Source of the DNA: Pseudomaricurvus alcaniphilus
GTDB taxonomy: Bacteria > Pseudomonadota > Gammaproteobacteria > Pseudomonadales > Cellvibrionaceae
NCBI RefSeq assembly: GCF_011440395.1
Contig: NZ_JAAOIX010000010.1
Coordinates: 62,001-126,000 of the forward strand
Reading direction: 5' to 3'
Length of the DNA stretch: 64,000 nucleotides
Below the pieces are notes generated by a model that had not been told where the DNA came from, ran no database searches, and was given only the letters and a program-made list of their open reading frames with translations. This document shows, in pieces, positions 35,325 to 44,598 of the stretch. The translations under genes and the position numbers were made by a program. Positions within the stretch are counted from its first letter, which is position 1. Every line of letters begins with the position of its first letter.

Positions 35325-36383
35325 ATGACACGTCTAAACCAGCAGTGGATTTTAAAAAAAAGACCGGTCGGCAATATCCAAAACAGCGACTTGGAACTGC
35401 GTGAATTTGAACTGCCCGAGCTGGAAGAGGGCCAGACATTGATCAAAACCCTGTACATCGCCATGGATCCGGCTACTCGTGGCTGGATCAGCGACGGTGG
35501 TTATATGGAGCCGTTACCCCTGAATACGCCGGTGTTGGGCGTCATCATCGGCGAGGTCATAGACAGCCGCAATGAACGGATTGCAGTGGGTACCTTTGTC
35601 GCCGGTGTCGGCGAGTGGGGCAAATACATGGTTGCCGGGCCGCAGCAAATCTCCTTCGACCGCACCGGTGAAGCGGGAACCCTGGCGCCGATGGATACCT
35701 CCAGCGGCCATGAGTTACCCATGTATCTGCACGCGCTCGGCACCAGCGGCGGAACCGCCTGGTACGGGCTGATGGAAGTGGCGGCCATGCAAGCCGGTGA
35801 CCGGGTGCTGGTGAGCGGCGCTGCGGGCAGTTGCGGGTCACTGGTGTGCCAGTTTGCCCGCCTCAACGGTGCCTCCAAAGTGGTGGGTATCGCTGGCGGC
35901 GCAGACAAGTGCGCGGAGCTGGTTGACCTGTTTGGCTGTGACGCCAGCATCGATTACCGCGCCACCGATAACCTGTCGGCTGCTATTGCGGCAGAGTTTC
36001 CGGAGGGGCTGGATGTCTACTTTGATAACGTCGGCGGCCCCACCCTGGAAGCGGCCATGGACAATCTGGCCAAGGATGCCCGCATCGCCATCTGTGGCAT
36101 GATCTCCCAGTACAATGCCACTGATCCCGCTCCCGGTCCCGGCAATATGTGGAACCTGCTGGTGAACACCGCGCGCGTGCAGGGCTTTCTGGTGTCGGAT
36201 TATTTCGGTACGCCCGGGTGTGAGCGAGCCTATACTCGCATCGAAGAGTGGCTGTCTGCCGGCGAGCTTAATGCCCGGCTGGATATTCGCGATGATTTTG
36301 CCCACATTGTCGACGTCTACAATCTCCTGTTCAGCGGCGGCAATCGCGGCCGGCTGGTGGTGAAGGTGCCGCACGACAATTGA
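35325..36383 (+). CDS. NADP-dependent oxidoreductase, CurA/leukotriene B4 dehydrogenase type
   Basis: A 352-residue medium-chain reductase without zinc ligands. N-terminal pattern LYIAMDPATRGWISD, cofactor loop VLVSGAAGSCGSLVCQFARL, IDYRA after the second strand, and GLDVYFDNVGGPTLEAAM, which is diagnostic of the CurA/PTGR family. These enzymes reduce alpha,beta-unsaturated ketones with NADPH. It stands alone on the plus strand. A second homologue ends the big minus operon at 44599. Confidence 0.92.
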   Translation: MTRLNQQWILKKRPVGNIQNSDLELREFELPELEEGQTLIKTLYIAMDPATRGWISDGGYMEPLPLNTPVLGVIIGEVIDSRNERIAVGTFVAGVGEWGKYMVAGPQQISFDRTGEAGTLAPMDTSSGHELPMYLHALGTSGGTAWYGLMEVAAMQAGDRVLVSGAAGSCGSLVCQFARLNGASKVVGIAGGADKCAELVDLFGCDASIDYRATDNLSAAIAAEFPEGLDVYFDNVGGPTLEAAMDNLAKDARIAICGMISQYNATDPAPGPGNMWNLLVNTARVQGFLVSDYFGTPGCERAYTRIEEWLSAGELNARLDIRDDFAHIVDVYNLLFSGGNRGRLVVKVPHDN

Positions 36384-36598
36384 GCCTTGCACTAAGCGGA
36401 CGGCGTTGCACGTAAGCCGGCGAGCGATTTGCAGACTACAGCTGGCCAGCGGTGATCACCTTTTGCGGCGCGGTCTGCAGATTGTGCGAAACCGCTGAAA
36501 TAGGGAAGTGAAATATAGGGCAGGCCACGGTATTGCGCTATTAATTGCCGTTACAATCGTGGACTGTCCCCTGATGATCGTGGCTTCTGTGTCTTGCC

Positions 36599-36628
36599 GT
36601 TGACTAGCGGCCGCGGCCGCCAGTCAAC
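36599..36628. terminator. Hairpin between convergent genes
   Basis: GTTGACT (36599-36605) pairs with AGTCAAC (36622-36628), with inner GCGGCC/GGCCGC. It sits 17 bp past the TonB receptor stop. There is no T run on either strand, so termination is uncertain. The rest of 36384-36644 shows nothing clear. Confidence 0.4.
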
Positions 36629-36644
36629 ATCAGTTTCTGCAATA

Positions 36645-38903
36645 TCAATTAAACATATATTCCAGTGATACACCCACCTGGCGTGGCGGTCCGTAGCTCA
36701 TCAGGCCGATAAAACCAGGCGCATCAACCACGGCATCAATGTAGCGGTCGTCGAGCAGGTTGGTGCCCCACAAATTGATGGCCCAACTGCCGTTCTCCGG
36801 TTCCCACTTGAAGTTGGCGTCGAGGTATTTTGTCGGCTGGATGGTGCCGCGCGGGGTATTCAGCAGATTGCCCTGAAACTTCTCGGCAGAGTAGGTCCAG
36901 CGGAAGCCCAGTGTACTGCTACCGGACAGCAGCGGAAACTGGTAAGTAGCGCCAATGCTGGCCGTCAGCTCGGGAGAGTTCTGCAGATCGGTGCCGCTGC
37001 GGTCGAGAGTATTGCCCGAGGCGGGATCCAGAAACGGAAACTCCTCATAGGTTGCATCCAGGTAACCCATACTCGCGGTAATCATCAGCCCATCGATTGG
37101 CGCCGCTTCAATTTCCAACTCCAGACCCTGCGTCTCTGCCTGTGCGGCATTGAGCACAGAGTTACAGTTGATGGTGGTGCCCAGTGAGTCGGTACAGAAA
37201 TAGATCAACGCCAACTGCAGGTCGTCATACTTGTTGAAGAAGTAAGACGCATTGACGCGCAGGCGGTTATCCAGCCACTCACTCTTGATACCGGCTTCGA
37301 AGGTTTGTACCGTTTCCTGGTCAAACGCGACGAATTCCTCGGGGAGGCTGATGCGACCGACAAAGCCACCGGATTTGAAGCCACGGGAAATAAAGGCGTA
37401 AGCCATGATATCTTCGTTGATCTTGTAATCAAGGCCCACCTTGGCAGCCCAGCCATCCCAGTCTTCGCTGCCTTTTTCATGTATTTCTGCAACCGCAACG
37501 CCGCCATCGAATACCGAACTGCCACCGACTTCGGTATTGGCAAAGGTGACAACATCGACCATCGCATCGGTTTCTTCATAGGAGGCACGAGCGCCAACCT
37601 GCAGGCGCAAACGGTCGGTGAGATCAATAAACGCGTGGGTGAAAATAGAGGTCGACCAGTTTTCCCAGTCATCCTCGGTCAATTGATTCAACGGGCCAGC
37701 GAAGGGAATTCTGAAATTCTGGTAGTGAGTCCAGTCATTTTGCTGGTAGAAGAGACCGGAAATAATTTCGGTATTTTCAGCCAGGTTAAACGTAAGGCGC
37801 AATTCCTGCGACAGCTGGCGTCCCTCGGTGCCGCGGCGCGTGTCGTCGATAAAAAACACACCACCGTCCTGGTCGGTTTCTTCATACAGTTCGAAATCCT
37901 TGTAGCCGGTAATGGCGACCAGTTGCCCCCAGTCCAGGTCCCAGTTCATTGTCAGGGTAGTGCTGTAGGTATCCATATCGGATACATCCTGCACGCTGCT
38001 ATTGGCCGAGAGGTATTTGTCGGGTGCTTTACAGCGTGTGGTGGCACTGCTGCAGGGGCCCTGGTACATGCTGCCCAGGCCCGCGCCCGGTGAGCTGCCG
38101 GGCGCCTGGTAAGTCACTTCACCGGGCAGGGAACCGTTGGTAACAATAGGCGAACCGTTGCGTGCGCGGGTGACCTCGGCGATCAGTGTGGCGTCGAAAG
38201 TGCTGCCGCTGTCATACTTCAGATAGCCGCGCAGGGAGGAAATATCGCGGTCACCCATGGTGCTGGCATCGACAACGTTCCTGGTCCAGCCGTCACGCTT
38301 GTGACTCTGGCCGGTGAACTTGGCGGCCCATTGTTCGTTGATGGGCAGGTTGACGGTGCCTTTGACATCGACGCGGTTCCAGTTGCCGAGGGTAACCTTG
38401 AGATCGCCGCCGGCCTCGCCGGTGGGTTGGCGGGTAATCACGTTAATCACCCCGCCGGTGGTGTTGGCGCCAAACAGGGTGCCCTGCGGACCGCGATGTA
38501 CTTCGATACGTTCAATGTCGTATAAATCGAGCAGTGACAGCATGTTAAACGCCAGCGGTACGCCGTCGACAACGGTGGTGACCGTTTGCCCGGCATAGGG
38601 ATCGGGTTCGATAACACCCATGCCGCGAATGTTAAATACGGCTCCGTGGGGGGTATTGCCAAAGTGACCGATCTGTACGTTCGGTGATGCGCCACTGAGA
38701 GCGCTGAGGTCGACGGTCTGGAAGTCGGAAATCCCCTGGCCAGTAAAGGAACTGATCGATATGGGGACCTCCTGTTGGCTTTCTTCACGTTTTTGCGCGG
38801 TGACGACGATTTCTTCCAGCGCGGCATTGGCCGTAGGTACCAGTGTCAATGCCAGCACGGCTGTTGCGGCACCGTGCAAGAGTGGGTGTGTTTGTGGTTT
38901 CAT
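36645..38903 (-). CDS. TonB-dependent outer-membrane receptor
   Basis: A 752-residue receptor. ATG 38903 is chosen because AGGAG lies about 10 nt upstream and a normal signal peptide follows (PLLHGAATAVLALTLVPTAN). It has a TonB-box-like EEIVVTAQKREES, plug motifs VDGVPLAFN, IERIEVHRGPQGTLFGAN and TTGGVINVITRQP, and a barrel ending in YMFN. It is the third gene after a Rieske alpha subunit and an NTF2-like protein on the same strand, so uptake and oxidation of one substrate are probably coexpressed. Confidence 0.93.
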   Translation of the reverse strand: MKPQTHPLLHGAATAVLALTLVPTANAALEEIVVTAQKREESQQEVPISISSFTGQGISDFQTVDLSALSGASPNVQIGHFGNTPHGAVFNIRGMGVIEPDPYAGQTVTTVVDGVPLAFNMLSLLDLYDIERIEVHRGPQGTLFGANTTGGVINVITRQPTGEAGGDLKVTLGNWNRVDVKGTVNLPINEQWAAKFTGQSHKRDGWTRNVVDASTMGDRDISSLRGYLKYDSGSTFDATLIAEVTRARNGSPIVTNGSLPGEVTYQAPGSSPGAGLGSMYQGPCSSATTRCKAPDKYLSANSSVQDVSDMDTYSTTLTMNWDLDWGQLVAITGYKDFELYEETDQDGGVFFIDDTRRGTEGRQLSQELRLTFNLAENTEIISGLFYQQNDWTHYQNFRIPFAGPLNQLTEDDWENWSTSIFTHAFIDLTDRLRLQVGARASYEETDAMVDVVTFANTEVGGSSVFDGGVAVAEIHEKGSEDWDGWAAKVGLDYKINEDIMAYAFISRGFKSGGFVGRISLPEEFVAFDQETVQTFEAGIKSEWLDNRLRVNASYFFNKYDDLQLALIYFCTDSLGTTINCNSVLNAAQAETQGLELEIEAAPIDGLMITASMGYLDATYEEFPFLDPASGNTLDRSGTDLQNSPELTASIGATYQFPLLSGSSTLGFRWTYSAEKFQGNLLNTPRGTIQPTKYLDANFKWEPENGSWAINLWGTNLLDDRYIDAVVDAPGFIGLMSYGPPRQVGVSLEYMFN

Positions 38904-38979
38904 GTTTTTCTTGCTCCTGTTATTGCTTTTAGTGGTAAAACGCATGGCATTACTATCGGTCTGGAAACTGGTGCTGGTG

Positions 38980-39438
38980 TCATTGCAGTTGATCGGCGTA
39001 GCCGGCGAGGAAGACCGGGTCGGCAAAGGCCTGCTCCACGGTTACTGACTGGAAGCGCCAACCTTCGGGGGTTCGGGTAAAACGGTCTGTGTAGATATTG
39101 GATAGCCACACCGGGGCTGTGCCTTGTTGGGCGATAAAGGCAAACAGGCCGGTAAATTTGGCGCTCGCCCTGTCTCCTCCAACCTCGATAACCGGGTTGA
39201 GCATGTAGTGCATGGCGCAATGCCACTGACTGGTGAGCTCCCGCATCATGGTTTCGATAGCAGCCGGGCCGATGGCGACCCCCATGCCCACGTCGAAGCT
39301 GGCATCTTCTGCAAACAGTGCCGCGAACGCCTTGAGGTCGCCGGCTTTGCCATTGAGTATATTGGCGCCGTAACTGTACTTGTATTTCAGAGTTTTGATC
39401 TCGTCGATATCACTGAGCAGGGTGCTGTTATTGTTCAT
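38980..39438 (-). CDS. NTF2/SnoaL-like protein, possible oxygenase small subunit
   Basis: A 152-residue NTF2-fold protein. ATG 39438 has AGGA 9 nt upstream. It reads DIDEIKTLKYKYSYGANI, FAEDASFDVGMGV, then CAMHYMLNPVIEVGGD and RTPEGWRFQSVTVEQ, the helix-cone and curved-sheet pattern. It follows the Rieske alpha gene at 39504 by 65 bp, the position a beta subunit would take, but it is somewhat shorter than classical beta subunits. Alternatives are hydratase or isomerase. Confidence 0.82.
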   Translation of the reverse strand: MNNNSTLLSDIDEIKTLKYKYSYGANILNGKAGDLKAFAALFAEDASFDVGMGVAIGPAAIETMMRELTSQWHCAMHYMLNPVIEVGGDRASAKFTGLFAFIAQQGTAPVWLSNIYTDRFTRTPEGWRFQSVTVEQAFADPVFLAGYADQLQ

Positions 39439-39503
39439 GGTCACTGTTCCTGTAGAGCGGAGTTGATTAATCCTGGGGACTAATGATTAGTGGTTCCGGG
39501 CCG

Positions 39504-40841
39504 CTAGCGTCGCCCTTCGAGGTAGTCGTTGAGCACTTCGTGAAAGTACCGCACCCGCGTTTCCTGACCGGCCAGGTAGCTGTCGCGGTAGCCGCGCGAT
39601 TGCCAGCCGCGCTGCTGCCCTTCCGCCAGCATCATGTCCTGCCAGACGATGGAATCAACAATCTCGGGCACTCCGCGGCCACCGTCAAAATCGCAGGTCT
39701 CCGGCTCCGCCTCCTCGAGGGGGTGTACGCCCGCCATGACGGAATCCACTGCAGTCTGCCCGGCCACCGGAAACGCCATACACCAGAGGTCAAAGGTGCA
39801 TTTTGTCGGGTCTTTGGCATCCGGTTCGCTGCGGAAAAAAATCAGGTTGTCCGGCAGGAAGGAGATGGTCACATTGGGAAAAATGACCGTGTGCGGGCTG
39901 TCGGTCAATTCCTCGTCGTTCATGTCTGCATAGTGAACGTAACCGCGCTCGCGCCAGAGGTTGCGCTTCGCCGCCTTCAGGTCCAGCCAGCCCTGCATGG
40001 CTTTGGTGGCAAAGTCGGGGTAGCTGTCCGGATCGATGTCCCACATGCGCAACAGCTGGTCGAAGGGGTGTGGCTCGCCGTCGGGTAGCAGATCGCGTAA
40101 CGATGGGCGCATCGGCTGCACGGTTCTGCCGTGTCCATTGGGGAACATTTCCGAGCGCGCGCTCCAGTAATCCTGGTCTATCCAGGGCGGCACCTGGGGG
40201 TGGGCGGTGCGGGTATGGTAGGACTCGCTGAAATTGTCAGTGGAGAATTTCCAGTTGCAATTGAGGCGAATTTTTCTGGCGAATACCCGCACTGCCGTCT
40301 CCATCGGATAGTTTTTATAGAGTTCGGGCAGCGGCGCCAGATAATCCAGTAATGCGGGTGCTCTGTCGTTCATGGTGTACCAGACCAGCCCGCCCCAGGT
40401 GTCGCAACGCAGCTCATTCAGCTTGAGCTTGTTGCAGGGATTGCCCTGGGGAAAATCCTCGGGGTCGCACAAGTCCTGCAGCACGCCATCGCGGCCCCAG
40501 ACCCAGCCGTGGTAAGGGCAGTGGAATTGATTGCTGGAGCCACTGTCGGAGACCAGGCGCATGCCGCGGTGCTGGCAAACATTGTAAAAAGCTTTGATGC
40601 CGCCATCGTCCTGCTTGACGCAAAATACCGATTCACCCATAAAATCGTGCACCACGTAGTCACCAGCTTCCAGCAGCTCCTGGGTGCGCCCGGCCACGTG
40701 CCAGATCTTGGTCCACAGTTGTTCCCACTCGCGATGGGCAAACTCGGGTGAGTAGTAGCGGTCACCGCTCATGGGATCGCCGCGCAGCTGCTCGGGATCG
40801 CGACCGTTCAGGGTGAGGGGATGGGGAGCTATAGCTTTCAT
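39504..40841 (-). CDS. Rieske oxygenase alpha subunit
   Basis: A 445-residue oxygenase component. Rieske ligands in CQHRGMRLVSDSG and CPYHGWVWGRDG; iron ligands in NWKFSTDNFSESYHTRTAH. C-terminal FHEVLNDYLEG resembles the end of the copy at 9604, so the two are the same subgroup. It heads a minus-strand unit with an NTF2-like protein and a TonB receptor and is divergent from a TetR gene. Two dyads lie in the shared promoter region: a 15-bp inverted repeat at 40901 and the island operator at 40960. Confidence 0.93.
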   Translation of the reverse strand: MKAIAPHPLTLNGRDPEQLRGDPMSGDRYYSPEFAHREWEQLWTKIWHVAGRTQELLEAGDYVVHDFMGESVFCVKQDDGGIKAFYNVCQHRGMRLVSDSGSSNQFHCPYHGWVWGRDGVLQDLCDPEDFPQGNPCNKLKLNELRCDTWGGLVWYTMNDRAPALLDYLAPLPELYKNYPMETAVRVFARKIRLNCNWKFSTDNFSESYHTRTAHPQVPPWIDQDYWSARSEMFPNGHGRTVQPMRPSLRDLLPDGEPHPFDQLLRMWDIDPDSYPDFATKAMQGWLDLKAAKRNLWRERGYVHYADMNDEELTDSPHTVIFPNVTISFLPDNLIFFRSEPDAKDPTKCTFDLWCMAFPVAGQTAVDSVMAGVHPLEEAEPETCDFDGGRGVPEIVDSIVWQDMMLAEGQQRGWQSRGYRDSYLAGQETRVRYFHEVLNDYLEGRR

Positions 40842-40900
40842 CAATTAAACCTTTGCCATTTATTAGCTATTTACTATTTATCGGCGACGATTATAAGTGT

Positions 40901-40938
40901 TCTACTAAAAACAGAATGGTCGCTCTGTTTTTAGTAGA
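40901..40938. promoter_or_regulatory. 15-bp perfect inverted repeat, probable TetR operator
   Basis: TCTACTAAAAACAGA (40901-40915) and TCTGTTTTTAGTAGA (40924-40938), 8-nt spacer. It lies 60 bp before the Rieske start and 118 bp before the TetR start. Confidence 0.55.
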
Positions 40939-40959
40939 GCAGCTTTTTGGTTGCATGTC

Positions 40960-40977
40960 AAACAGTCTTGATTGTTT
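40960..40977. promoter_or_regulatory. Candidate shared operator AAACA-N8-TGTTT
   Basis: AAACA-GTCTTGAT-TGTTT, exact match, 79 bp before the TetR start at 41057. Confidence 0.6.
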
Positions 40978-41056
40978 TATATGCCGGTCTGGTGTGGTAG
41001 CGACGAACCGTGGTATAGAATCGGGGTGAAAATTGAAATTAAATGAAAGGGACAGG

Positions 41057-41755
41057 ATGACAATGCAGAGCGGTGATGTATTTCAGGGCGTGGGGATCGA
41101 TTGGCTGGATGATTCCGAGTGGGTTGCGACTCCCATGCAACAGCGTAGCCGCGAGACGATGTTGAAAATCCTGAAGACGGCAAAGACGTTGTTTATTGAA
41201 AAAGGCTATCAGGAAACGTCGATGGCTGAAATCTGCAGGGTAACCGGCATGTCGATGGGCTCCATTTATCACCGTTTTCCGGACAAGAAATCTATCTTTT
41301 ATGCCATTCTGGAAATGTACCGGCATTCGCGCTTTGCCCAGATTGCCAGTTTGACCCAGCCCGAGGACTGGCGGGACAGAACCGCCGAAGAGGTGCTGGC
41401 ATTTCATATTGAGATCATGTTTTCCACGTCGCGCAAGGACAACGGGTTTATCCGCCTGATGGAACGCCAGCGCATCGTCGACCCGACGATGTGCCAGCTG
41501 TTAGCGGACTGGAATGAGCATGTGGTCAACGTGATTTACGGGTTGATGGAACCCCACGCCCATCGGGTACAGCAGGAGGATTTGCTGCAGGCCATTCGCT
41601 ATACCCACGGCATTTTACGCGGCGCATTGATGTGGTCACTGCTACCGCCGATAAACCCGAATTCGCCTCTCGATACCTTCAGTGATGAGTACAAGGACGC
41701 GACCTATGCCATGGCCGCGGCCTACCTTGGGCTCGATAGCTCGGTTGATGGATAG
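41057..41755 (+). CDS. TetR family regulator
   Basis: A 232-residue regulator. The DNA-binding domain (about 30-80) reads MLKILKTAKTLFIEKGYQET then MAEICRVTGMSMGSIYHRFP, a standard TetR helix-turn-helix. The remaining residues form the ligand domain, not assignable to a subgroup. ATG 41057 follows AAAGGGAC; a TTG at 41033 would add eight residues. It is divergent from a Rieske gene and flanked by two dyads, making it a good candidate for a local repressor. Confidence 0.92.
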   Translation: MTMQSGDVFQGVGIDWLDDSEWVATPMQQRSRETMLKILKTAKTLFIEKGYQETSMAEICRVTGMSMGSIYHRFPDKKSIFYAILEMYRHSRFAQIASLTQPEDWRDRTAEEVLAFHIEIMFSTSRKDNGFIRLMERQRIVDPTMCQLLADWNEHVVNVIYGLMEPHAHRVQQEDLLQAIRYTHGILRGALMWSLLPPINPNSPLDTFSDEYKDATYAMAAAYLGLDSSVDG

Positions 41756-41834
41756 TCTGGTCGAGGCATAGTTTGATCGACATATAGTTTGGTTGACAAA
41801 TAGTGGCCTCAACCAAAACTTCGCTTGCCGTGGT

Positions 41835-42179
41835 TTAACCGCTAAAAAAATCCGCCCGTGGCACACCCTGGTCATCGTAAACCGGCTCGGCGTGGTCGAT
41901 GCGGTATTTGAGAATGTCGGTAGCCAGCATTTCATAGCGGCCCAGCACTTGCACCATATCGGTGTAAAAGTGGCCGGCCAGGTGGGCGGCCAGGTCGGCT
42001 ACGGACTCCCAGTTCTCATAGACATAGACGCGCCCGGGAACCGCCGGGTCGAGGCTCCAGACGTAATGGCGACAACCTGTTTGCTGGCGGGTTGCGGCCA
42101 TCAGTTCAGCGGCGTCTTTTAATACCGCGACCGCGTCTTCGGGTTTAAAGTCGACGGTGCCATTGATGATAACGGTCAT
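41835..42179 (-). CDS. ABM-domain (quinol monooxygenase-like) protein
   Basis: A 114-residue dimeric alpha-beta barrel protein starting at ATG 42179 with AGGAC upstream. The pattern INGTVDFKPEDAVAVL, AATRQQTGCRHYVWSLDP, RVYVYENWES and AHLAGHFYTD matches the antibiotic biosynthesis monooxygenase (YgiN-like) family, whose members oxidise or protect against quinols without cofactor. It is divergent from the PQQ dehydrogenase with an operator between them. Confidence 0.85.
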   Translation of the reverse strand: MTVIINGTVDFKPEDAVAVLKDAAELMAATRQQTGCRHYVWSLDPAVPGRVYVYENWESVADLAAHLAGHFYTDMVQVLGRYEMLATDILKYRIDHAEPVYDDQGVPRADFFSG

Positions 42180-42236
42180 GATTATTGTCCTGCAGTTGAG
42201 TGGGTAGAACAGACTAACAAAAACCCACAATAAAAC

Positions 42237-42254
42237 AAACAAAATGACTTGCTT
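42237..42254. promoter_or_regulatory. Candidate shared operator between divergent genes
   Basis: AAACA-AAATGACT-TGCTT, one mismatch in the right half, between the ABM gene (42179, minus) and the PQQ dehydrogenase (42315, plus). Confidence 0.5.
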
Positions 42255-42314
42255 TTTATGATAATATGTTCGGCGACTGTATTCGCGTGCACAAAAATCA
42301 TAAGGAAAACTTGT

Positions 42315-44483
42315 ATGGCAAGGTCTAATCTTCGGCGTGTTTGTGCTTTATCAGCCCTGTCTTCGCTCTTACTGCTGGTGTTGGTTGGCTGTGATCGCAA
42401 CCAGGGGCAGAATACGCTGTCAGCAAGCGGCGAGCCTGACGGCGCGGTGCTGGGCCTGGCCAATACGGCCGGCGCCAATACGCTGCTGCTGGACGACAGC
42501 GCCGGGGAGGACTGGCCGGCCTTTGGTCGCACCTACGGCGAGCAGCATTTCAGCCCGCTCACGCAGATCAGCGATGGCAATATTGATGAGCTTGGCCTCG
42601 CCTGGTACCTGGACCTGGGGCCGGGTAATCCGGTTACCGGGCCGCTGGCGGTCGACGGCGTGCTCTATTTCGCCAGCGGTTACAGCGTGGTGCACGCGGT
42701 CGATCCGCGCAGCGGCAAGCTGTTGTGGCAATACGATCCCAGGGTAACCGAAGTGGCGGGCAAGCGCTTGCGCATGGGCTGGGGCATACGTGGTATTGCT
42801 TACTGGAACGGCAAGATTTACACCGGCACCCACGACGGCCGGCTGCTGGCGCTGGATGCGCGCAGCGGCGAGCTGGTGTGGTCCGTCATGACCCTGGAGG
42901 AGGGCGGTGACGACCTCTTTATCAGCGGCCCACCCAGGGTGTTTGACGGCAAGGTAATCATTGGCAACGGCGGTGCAGACCAGGCTTCGGTACGCGGCTT
43001 TGTCACCACCTACGATGCCGAGAGCGGCGAGCAGTTGTGGCGCTTTTACACGGTACCTGGCAACCCCGAGGATGGCTTTGAAAACCCAGCCATGGCAATG
43101 GCGGCCGAAACCTGGCACGGCGAGTGGTGGCGATACGGCGGTGGTGGCACGGTCTGGAATGCCATGACCTATGACGCCGACGCCGATGCCATCCTGCTTG
43201 GGGTCGGCAATGGCTCCCCCTGGAACCATCGCATTCGCAGCGCGGGCAAGGGGGATAACCTGTTTCTCGCGTCGATCGTGGCGCTGGACGCCAAGACCGG
43301 CGCCTACCGCTGGCATTACCAGGTAAACCCGGGCGAGACCTGGGACTATAACGCCTCTATGGATATGCAGTTGGCGGAGCTGGAGATTGATGGCCAGTTG
43401 CGCAAGGTGGTGATGACCGCGCCCAAGAACGGTTTTTTCTACGTCATCGACCGCACCAATGGCAAGTTAATTTCTGCCGAGCCTTTTGCCAAAGTCACCT
43501 GGGCCAGCAAGATCGACCTGGCCAGCGGCCGTCCGGTGGAGGACCCTGCGGCGCGCTACCCCGATGGCTCCACCTTCGTGCTCTGGCCCAGCCCGCTGGG
43601 CGCCCACAGCTGGTTGCCCATGGCCTTCCATCCGGGCACCGGGCTGGTCTACATTCCCACCATCGAAACCGCCACCGCCTACAGTGACGCGGCGATCGAT
43701 ACCGATAATTGGCAGCGAACACCGGGTAATGCGGTGGACGGTGGCACCAGCCCCGACTTCGTCGTGGAGGATGCCGGGCCGCTCAATGGCACCAGTTCGC
43801 TGCTGGCCTGGGATCCCGTGGCACAACAGAAGGTGTGGCAAGTCGCCAATCCGGGCCCGTGGAATGGCGGTGCGCTCGCCACGGCCGGCAACCTGGTCTT
43901 CCAGGGGCAGATCGATAACTCCTTCAACGCTTACGCCGCCGACTCCGGCCGCAGGTTGTGGCGCTACGACACGGCGGCAGCGGTACTGGCGCCGCCAATT
44001 ACCTACGCAGTGGACGGTATCCAGTACGTCACGGTACTCACCGGTATGGGCACCAGCGCGGCCGCGTTCGGCCCCTTGCTCCCCGTCGCGATCGACTATC
44101 GCAGTGAGGCAAAGCGGGTGCTGACCTTTGCCCTTAACGGCGGTGCCAGTTTGCCCGCAGCAGCGACAGCGGAGCGCGCTCCGGTAGCGGATCCGACTTT
44201 TGTGGCTGCAGCTGAGGAAAATGTTAACGGCCTGTTGATCTATGCCCAGCGCTGCGCCATCTGCCACGGTGTTGAGCTGGTGGCCGCCGGCCAGGCGCCG
44301 GACCTGCGCACCTCAGCGGCAATTGTAACGGCGCCATCGTTCGCGGCGATCGTGCGTGCTGGCGCACTGACGTCACGGGGCATGCCGGGGTTTGCGGAGT
44401 TGACTGATCAGGAACTGGCAGATCTGCGCGAGTACATCCGCGCCGCCGCGGCGGTATGGCGCGCGGAGCTGAGTGGGGAATAA
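42315..44483 (+). CDS. Quinohemoprotein alcohol dehydrogenase (PQQ, C-terminal cytochrome c), lipoprotein
   Basis: A 722-residue exported enzyme. ATG 42315 follows AAGGAAA. A lipobox ends the signal peptide (LLLLVLVGC), so it is likely membrane-anchored. The propeller (about 45-590) shows SPLTQIS, LTYLD-like strands, YTGTHDGRLLALDARSGE, NPGETWDYNASMDMQ and TAPKNGFFYVIDRTNGK. The cytochrome domain holds CAICH near residue 650. The domain order matches quinohemoprotein ethanol dehydrogenases. The vicinal Cys-Cys found near the PQQ in most such enzymes is not visible: the corresponding place reads RMGWGIRGIAYWNG. It oxidises an alcohol in the periplasm. Confidence 0.9.
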   Translation: MARSNLRRVCALSALSSLLLLVLVGCDRNQGQNTLSASGEPDGAVLGLANTAGANTLLLDDSAGEDWPAFGRTYGEQHFSPLTQISDGNIDELGLAWYLDLGPGNPVTGPLAVDGVLYFASGYSVVHAVDPRSGKLLWQYDPRVTEVAGKRLRMGWGIRGIAYWNGKIYTGTHDGRLLALDARSGELVWSVMTLEEGGDDLFISGPPRVFDGKVIIGNGGADQASVRGFVTTYDAESGEQLWRFYTVPGNPEDGFENPAMAMAAETWHGEWWRYGGGGTVWNAMTYDADADAILLGVGNGSPWNHRIRSAGKGDNLFLASIVALDAKTGAYRWHYQVNPGETWDYNASMDMQLAELEIDGQLRKVVMTAPKNGFFYVIDRTNGKLISAEPFAKVTWASKIDLASGRPVEDPAARYPDGSTFVLWPSPLGAHSWLPMAFHPGTGLVYIPTIETATAYSDAAIDTDNWQRTPGNAVDGGTSPDFVVEDAGPLNGTSSLLAWDPVAQQKVWQVANPGPWNGGALATAGNLVFQGQIDNSFNAYAADSGRRLWRYDTAAAVLAPPITYAVDGIQYVTVLTGMGTSAAAFGPLLPVAIDYRSEAKRVLTFALNGGASLPAAATAERAPVADPTFVAAAEENVNGLLIYAQRCAICHGVELVAAGQAPDLRTSAAIVTAPSFAAIVRAGALTSRGMPGFAELTDQELADLREYIRAAAAVWRAELSGE

Positions 44484-44493
44484 TTACCGAAAA

Positions 44494-44533
44494 AAACCTC
44501 CGCTCAATTCAGGGCTGAATCAAGCGGAGGTTT
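44494..44533 (-). terminator. Terminator of the nine-gene operon
   Basis: AAACCTCCGCT (44494-44504) pairs with AGCGGAGGTTT (44523-44533), with an inner ATTCAG/CTGAAT stem. On the minus strand it is followed by a T run. It also lies 11 bp after the PQQ gene on the plus strand. Confidence 0.82.
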
Positions 44534-44598
44534 ACCAAGGCTATTGCGCAGGTTCCGCCGGACAGAATCGTCCGGGGCGTGTGGCTAGAGAAGAATGG

